64,000 nt of DNA from G036327475 sp036327475. Lineage in GTDB: Bacteria; Pseudomonadota; Gammaproteobacteria; Enterobacterales; Enterobacteriaceae. Both the position numbers and the translations under genes were made by a program. Positions 10,210 through 19,879 of this stretch are shown here, piece by piece. The stretch covers positions 992,001 through 1,056,000 of the forward strand of contig NZ_CP132913.1 of the NCBI RefSeq assembly GCF_036327475.1, given 5' to 3'. Within the stretch, counting starts at the first letter, position 1; each line of letters starts with the position of its first letter. The notes beneath the pieces are model-generated. The model had not been told where the DNA came from, did no database searches, and saw only the letters and a program-made list of their open reading frames with translations.

Positions 10210-10640
10210 TAGCGGAGCTATGAGTAGTTATCGTTGAGTCATCGTGCCCGAACTGGCGTTCGGCGGCTGAATCCCTTGTTCGAGGAAGCGCAAACCCAAC
10301 TCGATGGCGATAACCGCGGGTATATCCATCGCCACTATGACCAGTAGCATGCCGGTCAAATTGGAAATCGGATATCGAAGACGGCGCGGACCAGCGACGT
10401 GCCCATGGCCCGGAATAATATACTCTATGCGCTTAAGTACCCGCGTTTGGCTGCGCACAACCCGGAAATAGCCCAGCACCATGAAAGTAATAATGATAAG
10501 AACAATGGTGGCTAGACTGGAGCCGGCCAGCATCACCACCGCCAGGGCAAACAAAATCATGGGAATCAACATCAGCGAATCACACAACAGCATCAACAGC
10601 GTGTCGAGCGGGTGTGGCCCGTAGCCGGTCACCAGTCCCA
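10210..10640 (-). pseudogene. DppC-type permease, truncated pseudogene
   Basis: An open stretch of about 130 codons reads like a family 5 ABC permease. It has LDTLLMLLCDSLMLIPMILF, a VLGYFRVVRSQTRVLK segment matching the EAA loop region, and AIELGLRFLEQGIQPPNASS, the standard 'ALSFLGLGVQPP' end motif. The N-terminal helices are missing. The preserved part directly abuts the dppB-like remains, suggesting a deletion that removed the dppB end and the dppC start. Confidence 0.75.
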
Positions 10641-11295
10641 GCAGTAGCGCCCAGTCGGTGCCGGCAAACGGCCGTCATCGCGATGCACGCACCGTAAATC
10701 AGCCTCGACAAAGCCCCTGACGGTAAAAGACATCTCCGCCAGCACCGCCCCCGCAAGCAATGAGCCAATACTGACGCCCAGTACCGATACCACCGTGACA
10801 CCATCGCGATCGGTAGCGCGTAGTGCAGGGCGATCAGCCGATCGGGCATACCGAAAGTGCGAATATGCTTTTCCTTTAGAATAGAACCTCCAGCATGGAA
10901 GCACGCACCAGGTGGGAAAGACAACCGATCCAGCCTACCGTCAACGACGGCGGCACAAGCGCGTGGAGCTATGAAGCCACATCGCGTGATGCCTGGCGCC
11001 ATTACCAAACCGATGGTGCACCGTGCCAGAACAAACGTATTGAGCAGGGCGCTGGCCATGAGTTGTAATACGGCCGGTGGGTCAGCACATCTTCATCTAA
11101 ATCGCCGCGCACCACTCTGGAAAGGAAACGGCCGATCTGCATCGGTGCCGGCTGATCCAATCCAACGGGACACGCAAAGCCTGTTTTGTGCCTCGCTGGC
11201 GCGCGGATCCAACGCCACCGATGCAGGATGCCGGCACAAAGAATACCAGGCAAAACAACAACGAAACGGCTGCCAACATAACCGACGCCGCCAAA
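10640..11295 (-). pseudogene. DppB-type permease, pseudogene
   Basis: Minus-strand pieces in order: SVMLAAVSLLFCLVFFVPAS (first membrane helix), LGLDQPAPMQIGRFLSRVVR then GDLDEDVLTHRPV (the 'LGLDQPLPVQY..GDLG' signature after helix 1), LLNTFVLARCTIGLVMA, and VSVLGVSIGSLLAGAVLAEM followed by SFTVRGF and GRLIYGA (the conserved C-terminal 'ETVFNLPGLGRL' area). Multiple frameshifts separate them. It was the first gene of a permease-permease-ATPase-ATPase-binding protein operon on the minus strand. Confidence 0.75.
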
Positions 11296-11769
11296 ACAGC
11301 TAGCGGAGCCGATAAATTAGTATAGATGCAGCCTGTAAAGTATTATGGTGGAACGCCGGCCAGGAGTGAAACCGCCGGAATGCGGTTGGAAACGGTTATG
11401 AGCTTGCCAGTCTTTTTGGCGATAAACGTCATGTTGGCGACCTTATTGGTGAGAAATGCAACATATAAGAACGCTATATGTCGCGATGTCTCGCGGCGCC
11501 GTCGCTTGAGAAAGGATGACAGGATGACCGGGTGCAGCCAGACGCTCAGGACCCAACCGTATAATCGCACGTCGGCGTGCGCTCTGGCGCACGGCATTGG
11601 GTCTTTATTCGGACGCGGGAGACAAACGGGCTGCGCTAGGCGTGCGCCGGGCTGGAACGTTGACTGGTAGCAGCAAAAGATGGTGCTCGTCATCGACAAG
11701 TCGGGGGTTAACACCGTGCCGGTAAACGGCGCGACGTCGACGGCAGATCAGGCACGGCTTAGCCGTTTA
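11296..11769. other. Stretch without a recognisable gene
   Basis: A minus-strand frame at 11343-11714 and a plus-strand frame at 11326-11670 are open for more than 110 codons each. Both have arginine- and cysteine-rich, shadow-like compositions, and I do not regard either as a gene. Confidence 0.4.
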
Positions 11770-12170
11770 AGCATAGATATAGATAAAACAGAGTTTGTTT
11801 TCCTCCGGATCACAGCAGTAGAAATCTAGCGCTTACTGTGTCCGTGGCCCCAGTTCACTTTCATTGATGGTGTCAAAGGGTAAGCGCCGCCGACCATGCC
11901 GCCGCCGTATCTGGCGAGGGTGCGGCGAAGCTTATCTTCCTGCTGTTGGCTCAAGCGGCAGACAGGTCATTGAGTGGCGCGCGTCAACCGAGGCCAGCGC
12001 CAATCAGCATGACGCCGATGACCCCGCCTCGCCCACCCGCTCTTCCGCTACCCGCACCACGCCAAGTTGGGCCAAGACCGAATTAGAATTATAGAATTGC
12101 TGTATGCGTGTCAGGTCCAGTACGCCAAGCTGCGGCGCCAGCGACACCTATAGCGACACCTAATACCGCG
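11770..12170 (-). pseudogene. Glyoxalase/bleomycin-resistance superfamily protein, pseudogene
   Basis: The minus strand encodes LDLTRIQQFYNS near the 5' end, LALASVDARHSMTCLPLE in the middle and ALDFYCCDPEENKLCFIY at the end. The last is the family's terminal 'DPEGNKLC' metal-site motif. In-frame stops and frame changes interrupt it. Near 12140-12163 a 12-bp unit (AGCGACACCTAT) is tandemly repeated. The substrate cannot be inferred. Confidence 0.6.
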
Positions 12171-12640
12171 CGTTGGCCGCTTGCCTATTTCTACCGCCTC
12201 TTCGCCTGCCACTCTTCGGCGCTGAAATAGTCTTGTTACCGCCTGGTAGATTAAATTTCGGGCGATATCGCCGCAGAGAAGCACTGTGTCATGATTAGCC
12301 TAACCCCTTAGCGATAACGGCGGCTCACGTGAACAGGGGAATCCTGCCGTTGCCGTCGTCTGTTTTGCCCCATACAGGCATTTTCACCACAATAGCATGG
12401 CGCCTAATAGGCGTTTACTCTTGCTGATAACGCCAACGGTAGCGTCGGCAAGCAAACGGCATTAACCTGATAGAATTGACAACAGGATATCAGTGGATAT
12501 TCCGTTATCATCTCATATCCATAAGCAAGCGTAGACCCTGACCGCTTTAATGATTGCCTGAAAAGAAACAATTTTTCTAGCTATTTTGCTCCCTTATGCC
12601 ACCGCATGAGCAAAGGGATGGCGCCCGCCAGACGCCAGAC
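12171..12640. other. Eroded sequence, no assignable gene
   Basis: A minus-strand fragment near 12250-12180 reads YFSAEEWQAK and may be a short relic. Nothing else stands out. Confidence 0.35.
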
Positions 12641-13384
12641 GCTGTTGTTGCGCCAATAGATTGGACAATTACTTGATTTTAATGATAAAATACAATAATC
12701 CTTTGTTGAATTTAGATTTTTACGAAAAAATAAAAACATAATAATTATCAATTACAGCAACTTAGCTGAATTGCGCCAAATCAAATTAAGGCATATTGAA
12801 GGTTTTTATCTTTTGTGAGTTTTTAATTTACGATAACTACTGCAACGAAACCGGCACAATGTTTTATCTAAAAAATCTAAAAATCCTTTTTATACAATAT
12901 ATTGCAGCAAACAGATCTATAAATTCCAGTAAAATTAGCAGAATATTAATATACACAATTACTAATAAGATATAAAAGATATATTTGCCATTATATTTTC
13001 ATAATATATGCGTCTTTTTCTTATTGTCATATTTCAAATTTTTAAAAACTTCGATAAACTGCTCTGGCAATCGGTAATGAAGCAGGGGTCCGATCATACT
13101 CTGATTGGGCATTCATAATAACATGGAAGTAACGCATACTTTTCTGTCTCCAGGATGTCCCCATTAATGGGGGTTGAGAAAATTTCAATATTTTTTTGAT
13201 AACATGTATTTCTTGTTAGCGTAAGCTGACAACATTGCTTGTTTAGAATATTTCCCTGTGTTATCGATTCTACTTAAGTATAATATTTATCTGATACCAT
13301 TAAAGCCATCTGTAGTACTAAATGGAAATCTAACGTGCTTTGGGAATAACTGATAGCGAATAAATAACATATAGAGATTAGAAC
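12641..13384. promoter_or_regulatory. AT-rich tract upstream of the marR-like gene
   Basis: About 740 bases with markedly lower GC than either flank and no open frame. A perfect TATAAT hexamer lies at 13279-13284, about 100 bases before the MarR start; the region where a -35 would fall (around 13256-13262) is a weak match. A CCCCATTAATGGGG palindrome lies at 13159-13172. The tract could carry the promoter of the MarR gene, operator sites and H-NS-type silencing. These are inferences from composition only. Confidence 0.45.
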
Positions 13385-13810
13385 ATGGATAAATCAACCG
13401 ATATTTCAGTAATGGTAGAGTCTCTGTCGCGTATCTATCATCGTCTGAGAAAAGAAGTGAATGGTCAGCTGGTGAACGAAGGCCTCTCGATGTCAAAAAT
13501 GAAAATTCTGCATCTGATTACTACCGGCAAAACCAGTGCCACTGATATCAAAAACTATATGGGCTTCTCATCCCGTACCGTGGTCACCGTGCTTGATGCA
13601 TTGGAAAAAGAGGAGATGCTGAAACGCCAGCAAAGCCCTACCGATCGCCGTGTAAAGTATGTCTATATCACGGAAAAAGGTCGTGAGAAATTGCGTATCG
13701 CCGAACAGGCCCACAAAGTCATTCTGGATCGCATGTTTGCTCCGTTATCCGAGATGCAGTTAGAGAAGTTCAGCGAAGTCTGTAATGTACTTGAAGCTCA
13801 GCAAAAATAG
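13385..13810 (+). CDS. MarR-family transcriptional regulator
   Basis: A 141-residue protein with the full MarR layout: N-terminal dimerisation helices, a winged helix-turn-helix (about residues 50-100; TGKTSATDIKNYMGFSSRTV then VTVLDALEKEEMLKRQQ) and the wing motif SPTDRRVKYVYITEKG. A C-terminal dimerisation helix follows. It is not SlyA; the sequences differ throughout. The start ATG is well placed after an AGATTAGAAC leader. It is intact while everything for 10 kb upstream is decayed, which suggests selection or recent acquisition. MarR proteins often control a neighbouring efflux or catabolic gene, but no intact neighbour of that kind remains. The target and ligand are unknown. Confidence 0.85.
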   Translation: MDKSTDISVMVESLSRIYHRLRKEVNGQLVNEGLSMSKMKILHLITTGKTSATDIKNYMGFSSRTVVTVLDALEKEEMLKRQQSPTDRRVKYVYITEKGREKLRIAEQAHKVILDRMFAPLSEMQLEKFSEVCNVLEAQQK

Positions 13811-14190
13811 CACGGCTCATGACATTATATCAGCATTGAAATCCGCAGTAAAAAAGGGCCGAACAGTTGTAGTCACTCGTAACCGGACTAACGGGTCTGG
13901 CAGCATTCCAGCTACCAGCTAATAGATGCTTTATTGCGATTTCTAATACTTAAAGTGGTTTTTTACTGGTGGATTTTTGCGGATAAATATCTAAAACGTT
14001 CCAGAAGGGAGGTTGTCGGGGTTTACGTCTTCGACGGGTGCCCGTGCTCCCTTAATTTCTTCATAACCGATGCTTCACCCCTCCGTCGGCCCTGCTGATG
14101 CCACTACGTCGACAGCTGCATCGCCTCTCAATGCCGTGTATAATAGAAACGTGCACTGTCGTTCTTTCAACCTATACTGACTATTTCATA
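13811..14190. other. Intergenic region before gmk
   Basis: No gene remains. In E. coli the neighbour here is ligB on the minus strand; I could not find recognisable ligB pieces. The gmk promoter is expected in the last 100 bases; TATAAT lies within GTGTATAATAG near 14139. Confidence 0.4.
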
Positions 14191-14814
14191 ATGATTCAAG
14201 GTACGCTCTATATCGTTTCCGCCCCGAGCGGTGCGGGAAAATCCAGCCTCATCCAGGAATTGCTGAAAACCCAGCCGCTTTATGACACCCAGGTGTCAGT
14301 CTCCCATACCACCCGGGCCATGCGTCCCGGTGAAGCGCACGGACAACATTACTTTTTCGTGCCGGTGGCGGAATTTGAGCGCATGATTGCCGAAGATGCC
14401 TTTTTGGAATACGCTAGGGTGTTTGGCAATTATTACGGCACCTGGCGTGAAACCATCGAGCAGGTGCTGGCGACCGGTGTCGATGTGCTCCTTGATATCG
14501 ACTGGCAGGGCGCGCAGCAGATCCGGGGCAAAATGCCCGACGCTCGCAGCATCTTTATTTTGCCGCCGTCCAAGAAGGAGTTAGATCGCCGGTTGCGCGG
14601 ACGCGGTCAGGACAGCAAAGAGGTCATCGCCCGGCGCATGGCACAGGCGGTGGCTGAAATGACTCACTTTGCGGAGTATGATTACCTCATCGTCAATGAC
14701 GACTTCAATACCGCATTACTTGATCTGAAAACCATTATCCGAGCTGAGCGGCTGCGCCTTAAGCGTCAGAAATTACGCCATGACGCATTAATCAGCAAAT
14801 TATTGGCAAACTGA
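14191..14814 (+). CDS. gmk: Guanylate kinase
   Basis: A 207-residue protein identical in length to E. coli Gmk. It phosphorylates GMP to GDP with ATP. It has the P-loop SGAGKSS, the GMP-binding SHTTR motif and FGNYYGT, and the catalytic DIDWQGAQQIR region. The open frame extends further upstream to 14098, but homology begins at MIQGTLYIVSAPSG, so I place the start at 14191. It heads the gmk-rpoZ-spoT-recG cluster, as in other enterics. Confidence 0.97.
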   Translation: MIQGTLYIVSAPSGAGKSSLIQELLKTQPLYDTQVSVSHTTRAMRPGEAHGQHYFFVPVAEFERMIAEDAFLEYARVFGNYYGTWRETIEQVLATGVDVLLDIDWQGAQQIRGKMPDARSIFILPPSKKELDRRLRGRGQDSKEVIARRMAQAVAEMTHFAEYDYLIVNDDFNTALLDLKTIIRAERLRLKRQKLRHDALISKLLAN

Positions 14815-14868
14815 TACAACTTTCAGTATGATGCCAAGTCATTCTTCATTTGTGGAGTTAGCTCACAC

Positions 14869-15144
14869 ATGGCACGCGTAACTGTGCAAGACGCCGTCGA
14901 GAAAATTGGTAACCGTTTTGACCTGGTACTGGTCGCCGCGCGTCGCGCCCGTCAGATTCAGGTGGGCGGTAAAGATCCACTGGTTGTGGAAGAAAATGAT
15001 AAACACACTGTTATCGCCCTGCGTGAAATCGAGGAAGGCCTAATTACCAATCAGATCCTAGAGTTACGCGATCGCCATGAGCAGCAAGAACAGGAAGCCG
15101 CCGAAATTCAGGCGGTCACCACGATCGCTGAAGGCCGTCGTTAA
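14869..15144 (+). CDS. rpoZ: RNA polymerase omega subunit
   Basis: A 91-residue protein, the E. coli length, starting MARVTVQDAVEKIGNRFDLV. Omega helps assemble and stabilise RNA polymerase by binding beta' and contributes to the ppGpp binding site. It is 54 bases after gmk and 20 bases before spoT, so probably in one operon. The beta and beta' genes are in this window as well (45636-53978). Confidence 0.97.
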   Translation: MARVTVQDAVEKIGNRFDLVLVAARRARQIQVGGKDPLVVEENDKHTVIALREIEEGLITNQILELRDRHEQQEQEAAEIQAVTTIAEGRR

Positions 15145-15164
15145 CAGCAGGTTACTACCCTACC

Positions 15165-17279
15165 TTGTATCTGTTCGAAAGTCTGAATCTTCTAATTCAA
15201 CGCTATCTATCCGAGGATCAGGTAAAACTCCTCCGGCAGGCTTATCTTGTCGCTCGTGATGCGCACGAGGGACAGACTCGTTCCAGCGGCGAGCCTTATA
15301 TCACCCATCCGGTAGCGGTCGCCTGCATCCTGGCCGAGATGCGCCTCGATCATGAGACGCTGATGGCGGCGCTGCTACATGACGTTATCGAAGATACTCC
15401 AGCCACCTACCAGGACATGGAACAACTGTTCGGCAAAAGTGTCGCCGAGCTGGTGGAAGGGGTATCGAAGCTGGACAAGCTGAAATTTCGTGATAAGAAA
15501 GAAGCCCAGGCGGAAAACTTCCGTAAAATGATCATGGCTATGGTGCAAGATATCCGTGTCGTGCTGATCAAGCTTGCCGATCGCACCCACAATATGCGCA
15601 CCATCGGCGCCCTGAGGCCGGACAAACGACGTCGCATTGCGCGCGAAACGCTGGAAATCTATAGTCCTCTGGCCCACCGGCTGAGTATCCATCACCTGAA
15701 AACCGAGCTGGAAGAGCTGGGATTCGAGGCGCTGTATCCCAATCGCTATCGGGTTATCAAGGAAGTGGTTAAAGCGGCGCGCGGCAACCGCAAGGAGATG
15801 ATCCAGAAAATCCTCGACGAGATTGAGGGTCGCTTAACTAAAGCAGGCATTCCCTGTCGCGTCAGCGGACGGGAAAAACATCTCTACTCGATCTATTGCA
15901 AGATGCATTTGAAAGAGCAACGTTTTCATTCCATCATGGATATTTACGCTTTTCGGGTGATCGTCAGCGAAGTTGACGCCTGTTACCGGGTGCTGGGCCA
16001 GATGCACAACCTGTATAAACCGCGCCCGGGGCGGGTGAAAGATTATATCGCCATCCCAAAAGCCAACGGCTACCAATCGCTGCATACCTCGATGATAGGT
16101 CCACACGGTGTGCCGGTGGAGGTACAAATTCGCACCGAGGACATGGACCAGATGGCGGAGATGGGGGTGGCGGCGCATTGGGCGTATAAAGAGCAGGGCG
16201 AAATCGGTACTGCGGCGCAAATCCGCGCGCAGCGCTGGATGCAAAGCCTCCTCGAGCTACAGCAAAGCGCCGGCAGCTCGTTTGAATTCATTGAAAGCGT
16301 TAAATCCGATCTTTTTCCCAGCGAAATCTATGTATTTACCCCAGAAGGGTGCATCGTCGAATTACCGGCGGGAGCTACGCCGGTAGATTTCGCCTATGCC
16401 GTGCATACCGATATCGGTCACGCCTGCGTGGGTGCGCGGGTGGACAGGCAACCCTATCCGCTGCCACAGTCGCTCACCAGCGGTCAAACCGTGGAAATTA
16501 TTACCGCTCCGGGCGCGCGGCCCAACGCCGACTGGTTGAATTTCGTCGTAAGCTCCAAGGCGCGGGCCAAAATTCGTCAAATGCTAAAAAACCTCAAGCG
16601 CGATGACTCCATCAGCCTCGGACGTCGCCTGCTTAGCCATGCGTTGGGCGACAGCCTTAAACTGGTCGAAATGACGCCGGGAAATATCCAGCTCACGCTG
16701 GATAGGATGAAACTGGCGACGCTTGAAGAACTGCTGGCGGAAATCGGACTCGGTAACGCCATGAGCGTGGTTATTGCCAAAAATTTGCAGGAAGATCGGT
16801 TCAACCTGACGCCGCCTTTCGGCTCGCGTACGCTGCCAATTAAAGGCGCCGACGTCGTGCTCATCACATTCGCCAAATGCTGCCGACCCATTCCAAGCGA
16901 TCCGATTATCGCCCACGTCAGCCCCAGCAAAGGGCTTGTGGTACACCATGAATCTTGCTGCAATATCCGGCGCTACCAGAAAGAACCCGAGAAATTTATG
17001 CCGGTGGAGTGGGAGATGGTGAGCGAGCGGGAGTTTATCGCTGAAATCAAGGTAGATATGTTCAACCATCAGAGCGCGCTAGCCAATTTGACCGCGTCGA
17101 TTAACGCTGCCAATTCCAATATTCAGAGCCTTAACACCGAAGAGAAAGACGGCCGGGGGGTGTATAGCGCGTTTATACGCCTAACGACCCACGATCGTAT
17201 CCATCTGGCAAATATCATGCGTAAAATCCGCATCATGCCGGATGTCATCCGGATTAACCGTAACCGTATTAAGCCATGA
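15165..17279 (+). CDS. spoT: Bifunctional (p)ppGpp synthetase/hydrolase SpoT
   Basis: A 704-residue protein collinear with E. coli SpoT (702). The TTG start (MYLFESLN) is the same start codon used by E. coli spoT. Domain order: HD hydrolase (HDVIEDTPATYQDMEQ, near residue 72; RTHNMRT), synthetase domain (IYAFRVIVSEVDACYRVLGQ; KANGYQSLHTS), TGS (EIYVFTPEGCIVELP, near 386), helical and zinc-finger-like region (FAKCCRPIP) and a C-terminal ACT domain. All hydrolase-site motifs are present. As relA is not in the window, whether SpoT is the only alarmone enzyme cannot be told. The gene usually next, trmH, is reduced to a relic. Confidence 0.97.
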   Translation: MYLFESLNLLIQRYLSEDQVKLLRQAYLVARDAHEGQTRSSGEPYITHPVAVACILAEMRLDHETLMAALLHDVIEDTPATYQDMEQLFGKSVAELVEGVSKLDKLKFRDKKEAQAENFRKMIMAMVQDIRVVLIKLADRTHNMRTIGALRPDKRRRIARETLEIYSPLAHRLSIHHLKTELEELGFEALYPNRYRVIKEVVKAARGNRKEMIQKILDEIEGRLTKAGIPCRVSGREKHLYSIYCKMHLKEQRFHSIMDIYAFRVIVSEVDACYRVLGQMHNLYKPRPGRVKDYIAIPKANGYQSLHTSMIGPHGVPVEVQIRTEDMDQMAEMGVAAHWAYKEQGEIGTAAQIRAQRWMQSLLELQQSAGSSFEFIESVKSDLFPSEIYVFTPEGCIVELPAGATPVDFAYAVHTDIGHACVGARVDRQPYPLPQSLTSGQTVEIITAPGARPNADWLNFVVSSKARAKIRQMLKNLKRDDSISLGRRLLSHALGDSLKLVEMTPGNIQLTLDRMKLATLEELLAEIGLGNAMSVVIAKNLQEDRFNLTPPFGSRTLPIKGADVVLITFAKCCRPIPSDPIIAHVSPSKGLVVHHESCCNIRRYQKEPEKFMPVEWEMVSEREFIAEIKVDMFNHQSALANLTASINAANSNIQSLNTEEKDGRGVYSAFIRLTTHDRIHLANIMRKIRIMPDVIRINRNRIKP

Positions 17280-17349
17280 TGCCGGACCGTTTGCCTGGCA
17301 AGGCGACATGCCGCCGGCCACCGGCCAAGTTCTGATGCCGGTTCTCCTA

Positions 17350-17475
17350 TGCCGCGCGGCGAATTTCCACCCTCTTGATTATTGCCGTTCGACCTGTATC
17401 CTTGAAAGGAGCGGGTCGCCGCGCGCAAACGCTCTGTCCAACTGGATAGCAGTCCCGGCGGCGAAAGAACCTCCC
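17350..17475 (+). pseudogene. trmH: trmH remnant
   Basis: In enterics trmH (tRNA Gm18 2'-O-methyltransferase, about 229 codons) sits between spoT and recG. Only 236 bp separate them here. One plus-strand frame within this gap reads RAANFHPLDYCRSTCILERS, which resembles the TrmH stretch around 'VDFREIDYTRPTCILMG'. The rest is deleted. The match is short, so the assignment rests partly on position. Confidence 0.5.
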
Positions 17476-17515
17476 CACAGAAGGGTGGTCTGATGATAAG
17501 CCACGGAGAGCTGAT

Positions 17516-19600
17516 ATGACCGAAGGCCGCCTGTTAAACGCCATTCCGCTGAATACGCTATCAGGGATCGGCCCGAGCATAGTCAGTAAATTAGCCCGAC
17601 TAGGACTGGAAACCCTACAGGACCTGCTGCTGCATCTGCCGGCCCGCTATGAGGACCGCACCAAACTTTATCCTATCGGCGAGGCGCTGCCGGGGATGAC
17701 GGTGACCGTGCAGGGCAAAATCATGAACAGCGATGTCAGTTTTGGCCGTAAACGCATGCTCACCTGCCGCCTGCGTGATGACAGCGGTATTCTGACGCTG
17801 CGCTTTTTTCATTTCAATGCGGCGATGAAAAATAGCCTCTCCCCAGGCCAATGGGTGACCGCCTATGGCGAAATCCGCCGCGGCCAGCTCGGCGGCGAGA
17901 TCATCCATCCCGAATATCATGTTATCAGCGAGTGCAATCAGGTCACGCTTGCTGCCGCGTTAACGCCGATATATCCCACCACCGAAGGCGTTCGACAGGC
18001 TACGTTGCGCGGCGCCATCGATCAGGCCCTGAAATTGCTCGATATCACGCCGGTGCCCGAGTTGCTGCCTCCGGAGCTAAGTAGCGCTTTGATGAGCCTG
18101 GCCGATGCCTTACGGATGCTGCACCACCCGCCGCCGGAAATCTCTCTGGACGATTTAGCGCTGGGCCGTCACTCGGCGCAGCGCCGGCTGATTCTCGAAG
18201 AGCTGTTGGCCCACAACCTCAGCATGCTAGCGGTAAGGGCTGGGGTGCAGAAAGACAGGGCGTTGCCGCTGCGCGCCGATAATCTTATGTCCCGGCGCTT
18301 TCTCGCTTCACTGCCGTTCTCCCCAACCGGCGCACAACGGCGTGTGGTGGCAGAAATCACCCAGGATCTGGCGCGAGATGTCCCGATGATGCGGTTGGTT
18401 CAGGGAGATGTGGGATCCGGCAAAACACTGGTGGCGGCGCTGGCGGCGCTATGCGCCATTGGCGATGGTCGCCAGGTGGCGCTCATGGCGCCCACCGAGC
18501 TGCTGGCCGAACAGCATGCGCAAAATTTTCGCAACTGGTTCGCGCCGCTGGGCATCACGGTCGGCTGGCTTGCGGGCAAGCAAAAAGGGAAAGCGCGCCA
18601 GACGCAGCAGGAGGCCATTAGCGATGGCCGGATGTCGATGGTTGTGGGCACTCACGCTATTTTCCAAGAGAAGGTGCGCTTCGCCGGGCTGGCGCTGGTG
18701 ATTATCGATGAGCAGCATCGTTTCGGCGTTCATCAGCGGCTGGCGCTTTTGGAGAAAGGCGTGGCGCGGGGCCTCCATCCGCATCAGTTGATTATGACCG
18801 CCACACCAATTCCCCGGACGCTAGCGATGACCGCTTACGCCGATCTGGACACCTCAGTCATTGATGAGCTGCCGCCAGGTCGGACGCCGGTGACCACGGT
18901 GGCAATCCCGGATACTCGGCGTGCGGAAATTATTCAGCGTGTCCATCAGGCCTGTCTGCAGGAGCAGCGTCAGGCTTACTGGGTATGCACTCTGATAGAA
19001 GAATCGGATGTGCTGGAAGCGCAGGCGGCGGAAGTCACCTGGCAGGAATTGCAAAGCGCGCTGCCCGAGCTTCGGGTCGGGCTGGTACATGGACGCATGA
19101 AGGCGTCGGAAAAGCAGCAGTTGATGCAAGCCTTCAAAGCGGGCGAGGTCCAATTGCTGGTGGCGACCACGGTTATCGAGGTGGGCGTCGATGTGCCTAA
19201 CGCCAGCCTGATGATCATAGAAAACCCCGAGCGGCTCGGACTGGCGCAGCTGCATCAGCTGCGTGGACGGGTTGGTCGCGGTGCAGTGGCTTCCCACTGC
19301 GTGCTGCTGTATAAGTCGCCGCTCAGTAAAACCGCACGGTTGCGTCTGCAGGTTCTACGCGACAGCAACGATGGCTTCGTCATTGCCCAACGCGACCTGG
19401 AAATTCGCGGCCCCGGCGAGCTGTTGGGCACCCGCCAAACCGGCAATGCCGAATTTCGGGTCGCGAATCTGCTGCGCGATCAAGCGATAATTCCAGAGAT
19501 ACAGCGTCTGGCGCAGCATATCCATCAGCATCACCCCGACTCGGCACGCGCCCTGATTGAACGCTGGATGCCCGAGCGCGTACGCTATACCTTCGCCTGA
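17516..19600 (+). CDS. recG: ATP-dependent DNA helicase RecG
   Basis: A 694-residue protein (E. coli 693). RecG reverses stalled replication forks and migrates Holliday junctions. It has an N-terminal wedge/OB domain (about residues 60-160), Walker A GDVGSGKT (near 296), the DEQHRFG box (near 397), motif III TATPIPRT, then VVATTVIEVGVDVPN-type motif V, motif VI QLRGRVGRG and the C-terminal TRG region. No defect is seen. The start is set by homology and by the ATG after GGAGAGCTGAT. Confidence 0.97.
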   Translation: MTEGRLLNAIPLNTLSGIGPSIVSKLARLGLETLQDLLLHLPARYEDRTKLYPIGEALPGMTVTVQGKIMNSDVSFGRKRMLTCRLRDDSGILTLRFFHFNAAMKNSLSPGQWVTAYGEIRRGQLGGEIIHPEYHVISECNQVTLAAALTPIYPTTEGVRQATLRGAIDQALKLLDITPVPELLPPELSSALMSLADALRMLHHPPPEISLDDLALGRHSAQRRLILEELLAHNLSMLAVRAGVQKDRALPLRADNLMSRRFLASLPFSPTGAQRRVVAEITQDLARDVPMMRLVQGDVGSGKTLVAALAALCAIGDGRQVALMAPTELLAEQHAQNFRNWFAPLGITVGWLAGKQKGKARQTQQEAISDGRMSMVVGTHAIFQEKVRFAGLALVIIDEQHRFGVHQRLALLEKGVARGLHPHQLIMTATPIPRTLAMTAYADLDTSVIDELPPGRTPVTTVAIPDTRRAEIIQRVHQACLQEQRQAYWVCTLIEESDVLEAQAAEVTWQELQSALPELRVGLVHGRMKASEKQQLMQAFKAGEVQLLVATTVIEVGVDVPNASLMIIENPERLGLAQLHQLRGRVGRGAVASHCVLLYKSPLSKTARLRLQVLRDSNDGFVIAQRDLEIRGPGELLGTRQTGNAEFRVANLLRDQAIIPEIQRLAQHIHQHHPDSARALIERWMPERVRYTFA

Positions 19601-19879
19601 GTGGTATGCCGCCGTTACCTTGTACCACGGCGCCGCTATAATGCGGTTACGGAACGCGGTCGGTTTGCCCCGTCTTGGATCGATATTTTGAGTAAAGCGT
19701 GCTTTCGCACCCGCGTTTGCACCGTCGCCTCAAGATCGACATCCCCTCGGCAAAACTGATCGTCACACCTGCGTGACGGCCTTAATCTAACTAGCGCACG
19801 CCGAACCGTTGATCGACGTCACGTACCCGCCATCGATGGCTTTTCCCTTCAAGATGATTAAATACCCTCCTTGCCGTCC
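19601..19879. other. Eroded sequence where gltS is expected
   Basis: E. coli has gltS on the minus strand between recG and xanP. I translated the minus strand here and saw no GltS-like membrane segment. The gene appears deleted. Confidence 0.4.

Noticed and set aside
13159..13172. CCCCATTAATGGGG palindrome as an intrinsic terminator or operator
   Set aside because: A five-base stem is too short, and the nearest T-run is about 15 bases away. It could be an operator, but there is no evidence.
13385..13810. slyA as the identity of the MarR-family gene
   Set aside because: The sequence does not align with SlyA beyond the general MarR fold; the recognition helix and the N terminus differ.
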